From Sphingobacterium chungjuense (GTDB lineage Bacteria > Bacteroidota > Bacteroidia > Sphingobacteriales > Sphingobacteriaceae), in assembly GCF_011316935.1 (NCBI RefSeq), contig NZ_WLYS01000003.1, positions 186,001 to 250,000 on the forward strand: a stretch of DNA of 64,000 nt, read 5' to 3'. Positions 19,401 through 27,309 of the stretch are shown here, piece after piece; within the stretch, counting starts at the first letter, position 1, and each line of letters begins with the position of its first letter. Position numbers and translations under genes: made by a program. A model generated the notes under the pieces. It ran no database searches. It saw only the letters and a list, made by a program, of their open reading frames with translations, and had not been told where the DNA came from.

Positions 19401-20052
19401 TATCAGCTAATTCCTGTTGTAATCGCTCTCGATCTTGTAGTTCTTTTTGAATGCGGGTATAGAAGTAGAATGTGATAAGAAGAGAGATTAATCCCGCGGC
19501 GATAATCAACATAGTGGTATTGTCCGACGCCGAATAAACACTGGCTGTCCGCACCTCCAGTAATTGATTTTCGGTATCTACAATACGATCGATCACTGCA
19601 CGGCAGCTGTCCATAAAACGCCGACCTTCTTCTAATTGCTCTAAAGTAATCGTTTCGTTTGCTCGCTTTGTACGTACCAAACGCTTTAGAATGCTCAAAC
19701 GTGTGTCGATCAGTTTGTACAATGTATCTGATCGTTGCACTTGCGCGTCATTGTCAGCAATTAGATCTTGTAAATTTGTGATCGCCATCGGCAACGTGAC
19801 CATACTTTGGTTGTATGGCTCTAAAAAGCGTTCGTCGCCGGTGAGGATATAGCCACGCTGTCCAGTTTCTGCGTCTTGTAGATTCGTCCACACTGCATTA
19901 GAAGCATTAATGACTTGGTAGGTGTGCTCTACGCTTGCCTTATTATCAATCAGGTTAGAAATACTGATGTAGGAAGCAATGGAGCTGGTAACCAGAATAA
20001 TAAACGAGACTCCAAAACCTACTTGTAAATTTCGGATAATCTTTTTAGGCAT
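16456..20052 (-). CDS. Hybrid histidine kinase: CHASE3-HAMP-GAF-coiled coil-HisKA-HATPase-three receivers
   Basis: A 1198-residue membrane-bound hybrid kinase. Two membrane helices (about 12-32 and 180-200) flank a CHASE3-type periplasmic domain with DAETGQRGYILTGDE. A HAMP region, a GAF domain (about 290-430) and a long Gln/Glu-rich coiled coil (about 430-520) follow. The kinase core has His535 in MSHELRTPLNS, then NAIKFT, DTGIGI and GGTGLGLS. Three receivers carry acceptor residues Asp859, Asp981 and Asp1128. I chose ATG 20052 because the N-terminal helix starts directly after it and the longer frame overlaps the upstream gene. The gap to the upstream kinase is 4 bases. The coiled coil is a candidate site for CheR/CheB methylation. 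Confidence 0.94.
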   Translation of the reverse strand: MPKKIIRNLQVGFGVSFIILVTSSIASYISISNLIDNKASVEHTYQVINASNAVWTNLQDAETGQRGYILTGDERFLEPYNQSMVTLPMAITNLQDLIADNDAQVQRSDTLYKLIDTRLSILKRLVRTKRANETITLEQLEEGRRFMDSCRAVIDRIVDTENQLLEVRTASVYSASDNTTMLIIAAGLISLLITFYFYTRIQKELQDRERLQQELADIDRELQGRLASVERMADQIAHGNYSVKIDEQHDDLLGNLSHSLNEMSAALRKSFEILNNNEWEQKGMAQFHEVLTGNKENVELANDALNYLISYSGLVNGACYLFEDGDLVLTSTYGLKDGLPKILKPGEGMVGQVFVDRQPKLFEELEQQEYVVNFAHGTIKLNAVLWMPIISDSKCLGVIEFGALDAFSKTKLDFFAEACFTLANALISAKSRKQVQTLLEESQAQAEELQVQHNEMQNLNVELEAQTQKLQASEEELRVQQEELLQSNQEMEERSKLLEEKNLLIAERNVEIQQKAEELALSTKYKTEFLANMSHELRTPLNSILLLSRLMGENADGKMDDDHAESARVIHSSGTSLLTLIDEILDLSKIEAGKMELEYHSVQISDIVDDLRSLFLPVVTEKSLQFNIQLDSDLPNSIEIDRQRLDQVLRNLLSNAIKFTAEGSITLTIKRDPEANHHVLFEIQDTGIGIAEDKQQLIFEAFQQADGSTQRKFGGTGLGLSISREIARLLGGEIRLKSEQNQGSTFTLIVPIDRNVAEVNPVTEDLLSSISDDVKEIESLVSDSANTFALPDIPADVEDDRDHITVDDKVILIVEDDIHFAKALLQYTRQQNYKGVVAVRGDVALDYAKTYQPKAILLDIQLPIKDGWQVMSELKGHAATKHIPVHIMSSLEVKKESLLKGAIDFIRKPLLSEQIGGMFKKIEDALERYPKKVLIVEENPKHAQALAYYLSNFNIASEIKNSVEESVDALSSSDVNCVILDMGVPDRSGYETLEAIKTKDGLENLPIIIFTGKNLSHAEENKIKQYADSIVLKTAHSYQRILDEVGLFLHLVSGSDQQEQSSKNNGLGALNDVLRDKKVLIADDDVRNIFSLTKSLEQYQMKVYSAMNGKEALQQMQENPDISVILMDMMMPEMDGYESIRRVREMPQFSRLPIIAVTAKAMIGDREKCIQAGASDYISKPVDADQLLSLLRVWLYEG

Positions 20053-20056
20053 AATA

Positions 20057-21526
20057 TTAATTTGATGGTAAGGTAAAATAAAATGTAGAACCCTCGCCGA
20101 CTGTGCTCTGCAAGCCGTAAGTGCCCTGATGCTGATTGATGATCTCTGCACAGATATACAGTCCGATGCCTAAACCTTGAAAACGTTCTGACGACTCTTC
20201 TACGCGATAAAATTTATCGAAAATATTTTTGTGCTTATGCTCTGGAATACCGATTCCAAAATCGGTAACGCTGACTTTGATTTCATCTTTTGATTTTTCC
20301 GTCTTGATAACTACACGCGCCGAATTGGGCGAATATTTGATCGCATTGGTAAGGTAATTGGTCAATACTTGTTCGACTCGGATTTCATCTCCAATCAATT
20401 CCTGATCGATCGGATCACCAATACGTTCTAGCGTCAACTCACCTGTACCAAAAGTTTGGTACATCGTGTCGATCACATTGCTAATCATTGGCTCTAGCAG
20501 AAAAGGAACTTTATTGATCTTAAGACGGCCATTTTCCATTTTTGAGATATCCAGCAGATCTACGATTAAGCCATTTAATTTGTTGAGCTGGTTGTGTACA
20601 CGCTGAATGTAATTATGCGCGTTTTTCTGATCCTGTGGCTCCAGTATTCTCTCTAGTAATTGTACGTAAGCTTTAATGCTCGTTAATGGTGTTTTTAGTT
20701 CATGACTCGCGATACTCAAAAATTCGTCTTTCTTCTTCTCAATATGTTTCCGATCGTCGATATCGGTGAAAGTCCCTACCCATTTCGCAACTGAATCGTT
20801 TTCTTTGATCGGAATAATTCGTAATAAATGAAAGCGGTACGTATCAGATCCTAATTCACGGATGCGCGTTTCCGATTCGAATGGAGTCGCGGTAAGCAGA
20901 TGTGGCTGCCATGAATCTAATAAATAAGGATCTTCAGGGTGTGTTTCGGGAAATAATTTTGACGTAACCGAATAGTTGAACCACTTATTATTAACGAACT
21001 CTACTTCGCCCTTAGCATCGGCCATAAAAGCAATTTGGGGCAACGATTCCAGTATAGAGCGCAGATGATCTACTCGCTCCTTTAACATATACTGCGTTCT
21101 TTTTCGCTCTTCTATCTCCAAACGCAACGCTTTCTCCGTACGATTGAGTGCTAATGTCTGCTCGTACAAACGGTAAAACGTCTTCACCTTCAGGATCAAG
21201 ATGTCAGGATCTACCGGTTTAGTGACGTAATCTATACCACCAGAAGCATACCCTTGCGTTATGAATTTTTTGTCGGTATTTACAGCAGACAGGAAGATGA
21301 TTGGGATTTCTTTGGTTTTATTAAAGCCGGAAAGAGATTCAGCCACTTCAAAACCATCCATTCCAGGCATTTGAACATCCAAGATGATCAGTGCATAATC
21401 CGTTTTCAACACCTTCTTCAAGGCTTCTTCGCCCGACGTGGCAGAATCTACTTCGAAACCCTTACTCGTAAGTAATCGCTCCAGCGAATATATATTCTCT
21501 ATGGTATCGTCAACAATCAGAATCAT
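20057..21526 (-). CDS. Receiver-PAS-histidine kinase
   Basis: A 489-residue cytoplasmic kinase with an N-terminal receiver (1-120, acceptor Asp50 in LIILDVQMPGMDG), a linker coiled coil, a PAS domain (about 150-255, with ESLPQIAFMADAKGEVEFVN) and a kinase core. Phospho-acceptor His275 lies in IASHELKTPLTS; ATP-binding motifs NAIKYS, DFGIGI and FQGLGIGLYI follow. It has no membrane helix, so it senses an internal signal or is controlled by phosphorylation of its own receiver. It is the first gene of the seven-gene signalling operon and lies 4 bases before the CHASE3 hybrid kinase. Confidence 0.94.
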   Translation of the reverse strand: MILIVDDTIENIYSLERLLTSKGFEVDSATSGEEALKKVLKTDYALIILDVQMPGMDGFEVAESLSGFNKTKEIPIIFLSAVNTDKKFITQGYASGGIDYVTKPVDPDILILKVKTFYRLYEQTLALNRTEKALRLEIEERKRTQYMLKERVDHLRSILESLPQIAFMADAKGEVEFVNNKWFNYSVTSKLFPETHPEDPYLLDSWQPHLLTATPFESETRIRELGSDTYRFHLLRIIPIKENDSVAKWVGTFTDIDDRKHIEKKKDEFLSIASHELKTPLTSIKAYVQLLERILEPQDQKNAHNYIQRVHNQLNKLNGLIVDLLDISKMENGRLKINKVPFLLEPMISNVIDTMYQTFGTGELTLERIGDPIDQELIGDEIRVEQVLTNYLTNAIKYSPNSARVVIKTEKSKDEIKVSVTDFGIGIPEHKHKNIFDKFYRVEESSERFQGLGIGLYICAEIINQHQGTYGLQSTVGEGSTFYFTLPSN

Positions 21527-21735
21527 GTAAGTCTTCTAAGACAAGTTTTTACACTAACAGGCTATTAATGCTCTCATTAATCTTTCTAAAATAGCATTTT
21601 TTTGCGATTAGGTAGCTGCGCAGTGAAGTTAGCAAAAATCGCTCCATTTCGGCATTAGAATTACATTTGACGGGAAATTATTTTTAAAACACACGCTACA
21701 ATAATAGCTTTGTTCCCATTTGACACTGGGCAATA

Positions 21736-21778
21736 AAAAAAACAGGCAAGAACAATAATATTGTTCCTGCCTGTTTTT
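21736..21778 (-). terminator. Intrinsic terminator of the acidic-protein gene
   Basis: An 18-bp inverted repeat around AACAGGCAAGAACAA/TTGTTCCTGCCTGTT forms a fully paired stem on the minus-strand RNA, with one G-U pair. It is followed by a run of eight T. It lies 18 bases after the stop of the acidic-protein gene. Confidence 0.8.
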
Positions 21779-21795
21779 CAGATCTTTTTATACTT

Positions 21796-22239
21796 TTATG
21801 CTTGCGTTATTGGATTATCATCGCCATCGGCGTCATCCTTTTTTGGATATCCTTCGGCATCTAAATCATCCGAAAAATCTTCAGGTTGTGCGCTGAGCGC
21901 TTCATCAATTGGATCAACTTGTAGTTCTTCACTGCCTACAACTTGATCTAACTCTTCTAATCGGCCATCTAACTCATTTTGCTTTTCCTGATACTCACCT
22001 TGAGCATAAGGATTTGCTTCGTCGTAAAGTGCACCATCTTCTTGCCCTTCGGGTGCAGCCGTATCATACGGCAACGGATGATCGTACTCGCTATCGCCCG
22101 ATTCAGTATCCAGCTCAAAACTATCTTGCTCTTCGTTGTACTTCAGCGTTTCTCCGGTAGCTTCCGCTTCATCGCGGATTTCATCATTATCAAATGGCAG
22201 CTGTTCTGCGTCGTTTTGTCTATTATTTTCTTCTGACAT
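21796..22239 (-). CDS. Highly acidic, low-complexity protein of unknown function
   Basis: A 147-residue protein I do not recognise. By hand count 49 residues are Asp or Glu (33%) and only 7 are Lys or Arg. There is no hydrophobic stretch, no cysteine and no signal peptide, so it should be soluble and largely disordered. The reading frame is supported by a good Shine-Dalgarno (AGAGGAG, 6 bases before the ATG) and by a strong terminator right behind it. A second protein of the same character lies at 55141-55371. Function is unknown; acidic disordered proteins of this sort are common in this family of bacteria. Confidence 0.75.
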   Translation of the reverse strand: MSEENNRQNDAEQLPFDNDEIRDEAEATGETLKYNEEQDSFELDTESGDSEYDHPLPYDTAAPEGQEDGALYDEANPYAQGEYQEKQNELDGRLEELDQVVGSEELQVDPIDEALSAQPEDFSDDLDAEGYPKKDDADGDDNPITQA

Positions 22240-22337
22240 GCTAACTCCTCTTCTATAGATAGTAAAATTAATTGTTTCTCTACTTTAATAACAAAGGAGT
22301 GCCGATACCGTTTGCCAGAACTGAAAATATCGCTTTT

Positions 22338-23513
22338 CTAAAAATTCAATTGCGCCTGTAGCCTCAGCAGATTCCCGGTCTGCAAATTTTCGGGAAGTTG
22401 CTGATCTTCATAACGACGCGAAGACATGGTGTACATCGCGACTAACTCGAAATATTTGGAAGGTTGCCATTCTACGCCTAACTCCCATTCTTTTACATCA
22501 TAACTGCGCGCATCTTGCTCGTGTTTTTTTCCTCCTTTGTATTGTTGCAAACGAGTGAACGGGATTAATATTTGATTTTTGAGACGCGTCATATACGATA
22601 ATGTTACGTAACCGCCAGACAGCGATTTGGTATCAATGGCTTGCTGCAATCCATCGTATTCTGGTCCACGACCAATGTTATATTCTGCTTGAATACCGAA
22701 AGGTTGTGGGTATAACACGAATGAAGCCGCCACGCGCTGGTCTAAATAATCTCGATCCGCATCTACACTTACCCCTTCACTAATACGGTCTTGTGATATA
22801 ATGTACCGACCAGTATAACCTTGCAAACCTGCTTCCACGATCTGATTGCCAATCTCAAATGGATAACTAAATCTGGAAACTATGTGCATACCTTTGTTAC
22901 CTTCCGGATTATTGGCAGTTTGCCCATTATAAACGCCAAAAGCAAATACACCATAATCTCCCGAACCTTTCAGTCCTCGGGCTATCAAATCAGCAAATAG
23001 TTTTCTCTTTTCTTGGGGTGCCCAATAGAAGAATACTCCCAAATCCCGTTCGTTGCGCAACGCGCTATTCGTACCATCTGCGCGATCTAAAGGCAATCTG
23101 TTTTGACTGGATTGCATATTTTCAAAACCAAATGGCACCTTACTCTGTCCAATACGCAGTCTAAATTCATTTTTACTGTCCAATCCCAAATCAAAATAGG
23201 CATCTCGAAGCTGCCCATAGTGCAAACCTCCTTGCGCCGAACTAGCAAAGTCTGGTTGTAAGTAAAAATAAATTCTATCATTGAGCTGCCCGGAAAAGAT
23301 AAGTCGTACACGTCGCAACATAAAGCCACCGCCTTCTCCCCAACTTGCGTCACATTGCTCACAGCCCAAGTTGGGATTTGTCTCCAACAAACGGTTGTAG
23401 CGCGCCTGTACATAACCACGCATATTGATTGACTGATACCAAGGTTTTTCTTGCGCAATCGCGCTTGAAACAGTCATAAGCAGCACAAAACAGATAATTC
23501 GAAATAAATACAT
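22338..23513 (-). CDS. Outer-membrane porin, OprO/OprP (phosphate-selective porin) family
   Basis: A 391-residue outer-membrane beta-barrel protein. Residues 1-20 are a signal peptide ending SSAIA before QEKPW. The mature part shows alternating strand pattern and family text: GGGFMLRRVRLIFSGQLNDRIYFYLQPDFA (about 62-90), then FGFENMQSSQNRLPLDRAD and ERDLGVFFYW. The C-terminus ends LLRLQAQLNF, the terminal aromatic typical of outer-membrane proteins. A CEQC pair near residues 51-54 is unusual for a porin. The family includes phosphate and polyphosphate porins, but substrate cannot be read from the sequence. No phosphate regulon gene is adjacent. Confidence 0.88.
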   Translation of the reverse strand: MYLFRIICFVLLMTVSSAIAQEKPWYQSINMRGYVQARYNRLLETNPNLGCEQCDASWGEGGGFMLRRVRLIFSGQLNDRIYFYLQPDFASSAQGGLHYGQLRDAYFDLGLDSKNEFRLRIGQSKVPFGFENMQSSQNRLPLDRADGTNSALRNERDLGVFFYWAPQEKRKLFADLIARGLKGSGDYGVFAFGVYNGQTANNPEGNKGMHIVSRFSYPFEIGNQIVEAGLQGYTGRYIISQDRISEGVSVDADRDYLDQRVAASFVLYPQPFGIQAEYNIGRGPEYDGLQQAIDTKSLSGGYVTLSYMTRLKNQILIPFTRLQQYKGGKKHEQDARSYDVKEWELGVEWQPSKYFELVAMYTMSSRRYEDQQLPENLQTGNLLRLQAQLNF

Positions 23514-23760
23514 TTAAACTCAAGATCAATTTAATGTTAAAAGATGTGCCGAAAATAATTACTTAATAATATCCTAACATCAAGCATTATGTTAATTAAT
23601 GATATCATAATATTGAGTTTATCATTGCATAATAATCGCTTAACATTTTGTTAATACTGAGTGGCGAATTGGACATTTATTACCTAATAAAGAAGAAATT
23701 GCGCAATACCTAGGCTGGTTTGGCAACGTTTTTGGAAATGCTTTGGTAAACACATCAACT

Positions 23761-24246
23761 ATGAGATATTCCGTATACCTATTTTTCGTCGCTGCCCTTC
23801 TATTCTCCGCATGTAGTTCACAACGTGCAGGCAGGATCGAAAATGCAAATCAAATCAGTATGATTACAATTTCAAGAACTCCATGCTTTGGCACCTGCCC
23901 AGTCTATACGATGCAAATTGATAAAAATTGTGTCGTCACTTTGGATGCGGTGGATCATTTGCCTAACAAAATGAAGGGTTGGTATAAGGCTAATCTTCCA
24001 GAAAAAGAATGGATGGTTTTGGTGAATAAGTTGGAGAAAATGAATTTCAAAGATATGCAGGATGATTATGGCAATCGCCAAATTACTGATTTACCTTCGG
24101 TAAATACCGCGATCACTTTTGCAGATGGCAACGCCAAAAAGATAAACGATTATGGAGCGCGTGGTACGCAAGAACTAAGTGAATTATATACATACGTAGA
24201 TGCGCTTATTGGATCATTAGATTGGGAGTCGACAGATCAAAAATAA
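23761..24246 (+). CDS. DUF6438-type lipoprotein
   Basis: A 161-residue lipoprotein with signal peptide and lipobox LLFSACSS (Cys near residue 17). The body has the features of DUF6438 proteins: an ISRTPCFGTCPVYTMQI motif with two cysteines spaced CFGTC, and later TDLPSVNTAITFADGNAKKINDYG. Function is unknown. I chose ATG 23761 because it gives a normal signal peptide; the longer version would start with TTG at 23743. The frame stays open for a further ~33 codons upstream without an ATG. A terminator follows the gene, so it is monocistronic. Confidence 0.82.
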   Translation: MRYSVYLFFVAALLFSACSSQRAGRIENANQISMITISRTPCFGTCPVYTMQIDKNCVVTLDAVDHLPNKMKGWYKANLPEKEWMVLVNKLEKMNFKDMQDDYGNRQITDLPSVNTAITFADGNAKKINDYGARGTQELSELYTYVDALIGSLDWESTDQK

Positions 24247-24273
24247 ATACTTCTGTATTCAAATAGCTTGTTG

Positions 24274-24305
24274 GGCATCACTCGGAAGGGATGATGCCTT
24301 TTTCT
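24274..24305 (+). terminator. Intrinsic terminator of the DUF6438 lipoprotein gene
   Basis: A 7-bp stem GGCATCA/TGATGCC (24274-24280 with 24292-24298) is followed by a T-rich run TTTTTCTTT. It lies 27 bases after the stop codon. Confidence 0.75.
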
Positions 24306-24461
24306 TTGTCCATCATTCACGAAGACACAGCGTTACAGATTGTAAATTTATCTTAAATGGTTAAAATTCATTTATTGGCACTAAAATATTATGTATTTTT
24401 AGAAAAAAAAACCAAAAAAAACACTGATAATCAAATAAATACTAAATCAATTAGATATCCT

Positions 24462-25517
24462 ATGAAATTATTAAAAAGAATGTTGATGACGATAGCAACC
24501 TCTTCTCTGATGGCGCAAGCGATACCTTGCACCAGAGTGGTGTATAAAGGTCCGAATGAGACCATCATTACCGCGAGAAGTATGGATTGGCGTGATGAAA
24601 TTCCTGCTAATTTGTGGGTTTTCCCGAGAGGAATAAAACGCAGTGGCGAAGTTGGACCAACTTCTATCCAGTGGACATCAAAATATGGAAGTGTTGCGGC
24701 TAGCGCTTGGGATATTGCCACTGCCGACGGCATGAACGAAAAAGGTTTGGTAGCGAACGTTTTGTGGTTGGCGGAGTCAAAATATCCATCTTTCAACCCA
24801 ATAGCGGGCGAAAAAGGGCTTACTATCGCAGCTTGGGCACAATACGTATTAGATAATTTTGCTACAGTAAATGAAGCGGTTGAAGCATTGGAACAAGAAA
24901 AATTTGTCGTTGTAAGTGATGTGATACCGGGTACAGACAAGTTTACTACGTTGCATTTATCTATATCGGATAAAACGGGTGATAACGCTATTTTCGAGTA
25001 CATCGATGGTAAATTGATGATACATCACGATCCGAGCTATACGGTAATGACGAACTCTCCCGTTTTTGATCAGCAACTTGCTTTAAATGCTTACTGGCAA
25101 GGTATCCCGGGTACGATCATGCTACCGGGAACCAATCGTGCGGCAGATCGATTCGTGCGAGCGTCCTATTACATCAATGCCATCCCACAAACGGATGATA
25201 CCAGAAACTCGTTAGCGAGTGTGTTTAGCGTGATTCGCAATTGTTCCGTACCTTTTGGTATATCTTCTCCAGCAGAACCAAACATATCATCCACCCGATG
25301 GAGATCTGTTTCTGACCACAAAAATCTCACTTATTATTTTGAGACGGTCAACGCACCGAGCGCATTCTGGATCGATCTTAAAACTCTTGATTTTAGCGAG
25401 CAGGGTAAAGTGTACAAGCTACAAGTCGATGGCAATTTTAACCTTGCTGGATTGAGCAATGAACAGCTGGTACCGAAAGAACCATTTCGATTTATGGGGT
25501 TAAATCAGGATAAGTAA
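24462..25517 (+). CDS. Exported choloylglycine hydrolase / penicillin V acylase family Ntn hydrolase
   Basis: A 351-residue member of the linear amide C-N hydrolase family. Counting from ATG 24462, residues 1-22 form a signal peptide and Cys23 in AIPCTRVVY would become the N-terminal nucleophile after cleavage. The conserved Arg and Asp follow in ITARSMDWRDE (Arg at about residue 40, Asp at about 43), then NEKGLVANVLWL and NSPVFDQQL. Members hydrolyse bile-salt amides, penicillin V or acyl-homoserine lactones; which applies here cannot be told from sequence. The longer frame from 24357 has no signal-peptide logic and was rejected. An 8-base gap to the next gene suggests co-transcription. Confidence 0.88.
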   Translation: MKLLKRMLMTIATSSLMAQAIPCTRVVYKGPNETIITARSMDWRDEIPANLWVFPRGIKRSGEVGPTSIQWTSKYGSVAASAWDIATADGMNEKGLVANVLWLAESKYPSFNPIAGEKGLTIAAWAQYVLDNFATVNEAVEALEQEKFVVVSDVIPGTDKFTTLHLSISDKTGDNAIFEYIDGKLMIHHDPSYTVMTNSPVFDQQLALNAYWQGIPGTIMLPGTNRAADRFVRASYYINAIPQTDDTRNSLASVFSVIRNCSVPFGISSPAEPNISSTRWRSVSDHKNLTYYFETVNAPSAFWIDLKTLDFSEQGKVYKLQVDGNFNLAGLSNEQLVPKEPFRFMGLNQDK

Positions 25518-25525
25518 TTCAATCT

Positions 25526-25804
25526 ATGCCATATTTACTTTTTGCCATTACGTTAGTTGTTTTTGTTCCAATCATTCTGTTATCCTATAGATTCAAGAAA
25601 CCCGTTATCGCACACTATATTTTAGGGTTTATCAATATCGGAATTGTAGCTCATATGCTTTCTACGATGGAAGAAGCTAGTAAATCTTTCGATCCACAGA
25701 CGGGAATGGGCTTAGGTTTTTATTTGATGTCGGCACTAGTAACCTTTGCCCTATTGACTTTAGCCGGCATCGTGCGCTTTATTTATCAAATGAAATTTAA
25801 ATAG
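25526..25804 (+). CDS. Small integral membrane protein, unknown function
   Basis: A 92-residue protein that I do not recognise. Three hydrophobic segments are visible at about residues 2-20, 28-46 and 65-87, with short charged loops (RFKKP, MEEASKSFDPQT). The end QMKFK is basic, which suggests a cytoplasmic C-terminus. It begins 8 bases after the Ntn hydrolase gene, so the two probably form one transcript. No motif points to a function. Confidence 0.7.
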   Translation: MPYLLFAITLVVFVPIILLSYRFKKPVIAHYILGFINIGIVAHMLSTMEEASKSFDPQTGMGLGFYLMSALVTFALLTLAGIVRFIYQMKFK

Positions 25805-25982
25805 TCGATCTCGTAAAGATGATAGGCTATTTGATTGCGGTATGCTGAATTTACAACGGCCGGCTCCGTACTGTACACTTGTTCATGGAAGATATACCCG
25901 TTTTGTAATTATAAGAAACGTTATGCCACACGAGCTGTTGTAGTAGTACAGAAAATAGAAAAATACATCTTAAAATTACATT

Positions 25983-26213
25983 ATGGCTATTGAAACAGGA
26001 AACGAAGGACAAGTAACAAAACAAATTGAGAAGGTTACTTCTAAAGTGCCTTCCGCCACATTTTTGATTGCTGCTGTCGCAGCAATGGGCGTATCACTTA
26101 CTTTAAAATGTCTGTGTAAGGACAAAAATGCATTATTCGTCGGCCAATGGGCAGCGCCGTTTTTGCTACTTGGCGTGTACAACAAAATTGTAAAAACAGA
26201 AGGACACGATTAA
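25983..26213 (+). CDS. Small two-helix membrane protein, unknown function
   Basis: A 76-residue protein with a polar N-terminus (ETGNEGQVTKQIEKVTSKVP) and two hydrophobic segments (about 24-42 and 51-66) separated by CLCKDKNA. It resembles small hypothetical proteins common in Sphingobacteriaceae but carries no known domain. It stands alone, 178 bases after the preceding gene. A GC-richer hairpin at 26260-26285 may end its transcript. Confidence 0.65.
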   Translation: MAIETGNEGQVTKQIEKVTSKVPSATFLIAAVAAMGVSLTLKCLCKDKNALFVGQWAAPFLLLGVYNKIVKTEGHD

Positions 26214-26259
26214 AGCAAGTAAAAAGTAAGATCTATAATGAAATTATGTATTGCACGTA

Positions 26260-26285
26260 CTATGCCTCTCCCTTGAGAGGCATAG
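26260..26285 (+). terminator. Hairpin, probable terminator of the small membrane protein gene
   Basis: A perfect 11-bp stem CTATGCCTCTC/GAGAGGCATAG with a CCTT loop lies 46 bases after the stop codon. It is followed by CTATTTAT, only a weak T-run, so termination is likely but not certain. Confidence 0.45.
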
Positions 26286-26420
26286 CTATTTATACATTAT
26301 CATGGTTACTCAAATTTATCCTGCCCCTAAAAAATCATCCAAACAGTTCGCTTATAATGATGACTGCAAAAACCATAACACTCATTAAAAGGTTATAGTG
26401 GTAATACATCACCTTCGGCC

Positions 26421-27131
26421 ATGTCAAACATTCTCACACTTCTAAATCACGAAAAATTTTTCAGCGATGTTTTTTTGTACGACCTCGACTTTAGCTATGC
26501 GATAGAGATCATCTTTCGCACGACCGTAATGTTTTCCATAATTTTGATATTTCTGCGATTAACGGGAAAGAAAGGTATTCGCCAGCTAAGCATCTTTGAA
26601 GTGGCTATTATTATAGCGCTTGGATCGGCAGCGGGCGATCCAATGATTGATCAAGAAATGGCCATTATCCCTTCCCTTATTGCCTTTATCTCTACCCTAA
26701 TATTGTACCGAAGTATTACCTATTTTGCAGCTAAGTATAGTAAAGTAGAATCCTTGATAGAAGGCCAACCTATCTATGTTATTGAAGATGGAAAATTCAG
26801 TTTAAATGTAAAAGAGGCACAAACGCTAGGCAAAGATGAATTTTTTGCAGAAATGAGAGAATCTAATATATCACATGTAGGGCAAGTGAAAACAGCCATT
26901 CTAGAAACAAATGGTAAGCTGAGCATCTTTTACTTCGAACAAGACCAAGTCAAATATGGTCTTCCCATTCTACCGAAAGAGTATAATAAAAAAACAATAG
27001 ATATTACAGTGCCAAATCATTACGCATGCACAACATGCGGAGAAACCGCTTACCTACACTATTCTACTTCCTGCTCACGTTGCCAGGGTGTAGAATGGGT
27101 CCTTGCTGCAAAGGATTGCCGAGTAACATAA
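26421..27131 (+). CDS. DUF421 (YetF-like) membrane protein with C-terminal zinc ribbon
   Basis: A 236-residue membrane protein of the DUF421/YetF family, function unknown. Membrane helices lie at about 26-46, 58-78 and 82-102. The family core follows: GKKGIRQLSIFEVAIIIALGSAAGDPM, then IEGQPIYVIEDGKF and an FFAEMRESNISHVGQVKTAILETNGKLS segment. After the family domain, residues 203-221 add two Cys pairs, CTTC and CSRC, spaced like a zinc ribbon. This extension is not in the B. subtilis YetF type that I know. The gene stands alone; the role of the ribbon is unknown. Confidence 0.85.
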   Translation: MSNILTLLNHEKFFSDVFLYDLDFSYAIEIIFRTTVMFSIILIFLRLTGKKGIRQLSIFEVAIIIALGSAAGDPMIDQEMAIIPSLIAFISTLILYRSITYFAAKYSKVESLIEGQPIYVIEDGKFSLNVKEAQTLGKDEFFAEMRESNISHVGQVKTAILETNGKLSIFYFEQDQVKYGLPILPKEYNKKTIDITVPNHYACTTCGETAYLHYSTSCSRCQGVEWVLAAKDCRVT

Positions 27132-27309
27132 AAAACGATTGTTAAGACAGAACAAATCCTAATTGATATCAAGAACTAGATTAATACCTTAAAGCCCGCT
27201 TATCACCTTTTTCCAACCCGTCAATATACTCGAAATTATAGTCCTAAAAAACATCTTTGAACACTGTTTGTCTTACTACTCGTAGAAGTAGTGAACGAAA
27301 GGACAACCG

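Noticed and set aside
23644..23760. Open frame upstream of the DUF6438 lipoprotein, reading NKEEIAQYLGWFGN and similar
   Set aside because: It is in frame and looks protein-like for about 39 codons, but has no ATG and would mask the lipoprotein signal. It may be chance or a remnant; I could not support a gene.
24357..24461. 35-residue N-terminal extension of the Ntn hydrolase
   Set aside because: It would bury the signal peptide behind a lysine-rich stretch, so the catalytic Cys could not be freed. ATG 24462 is better.
26147..26398. 83-codon frame overlapping the end of the two-helix membrane protein
   Set aside because: It starts inside the real gene in another frame and runs across a terminator-like hairpin; no motif.
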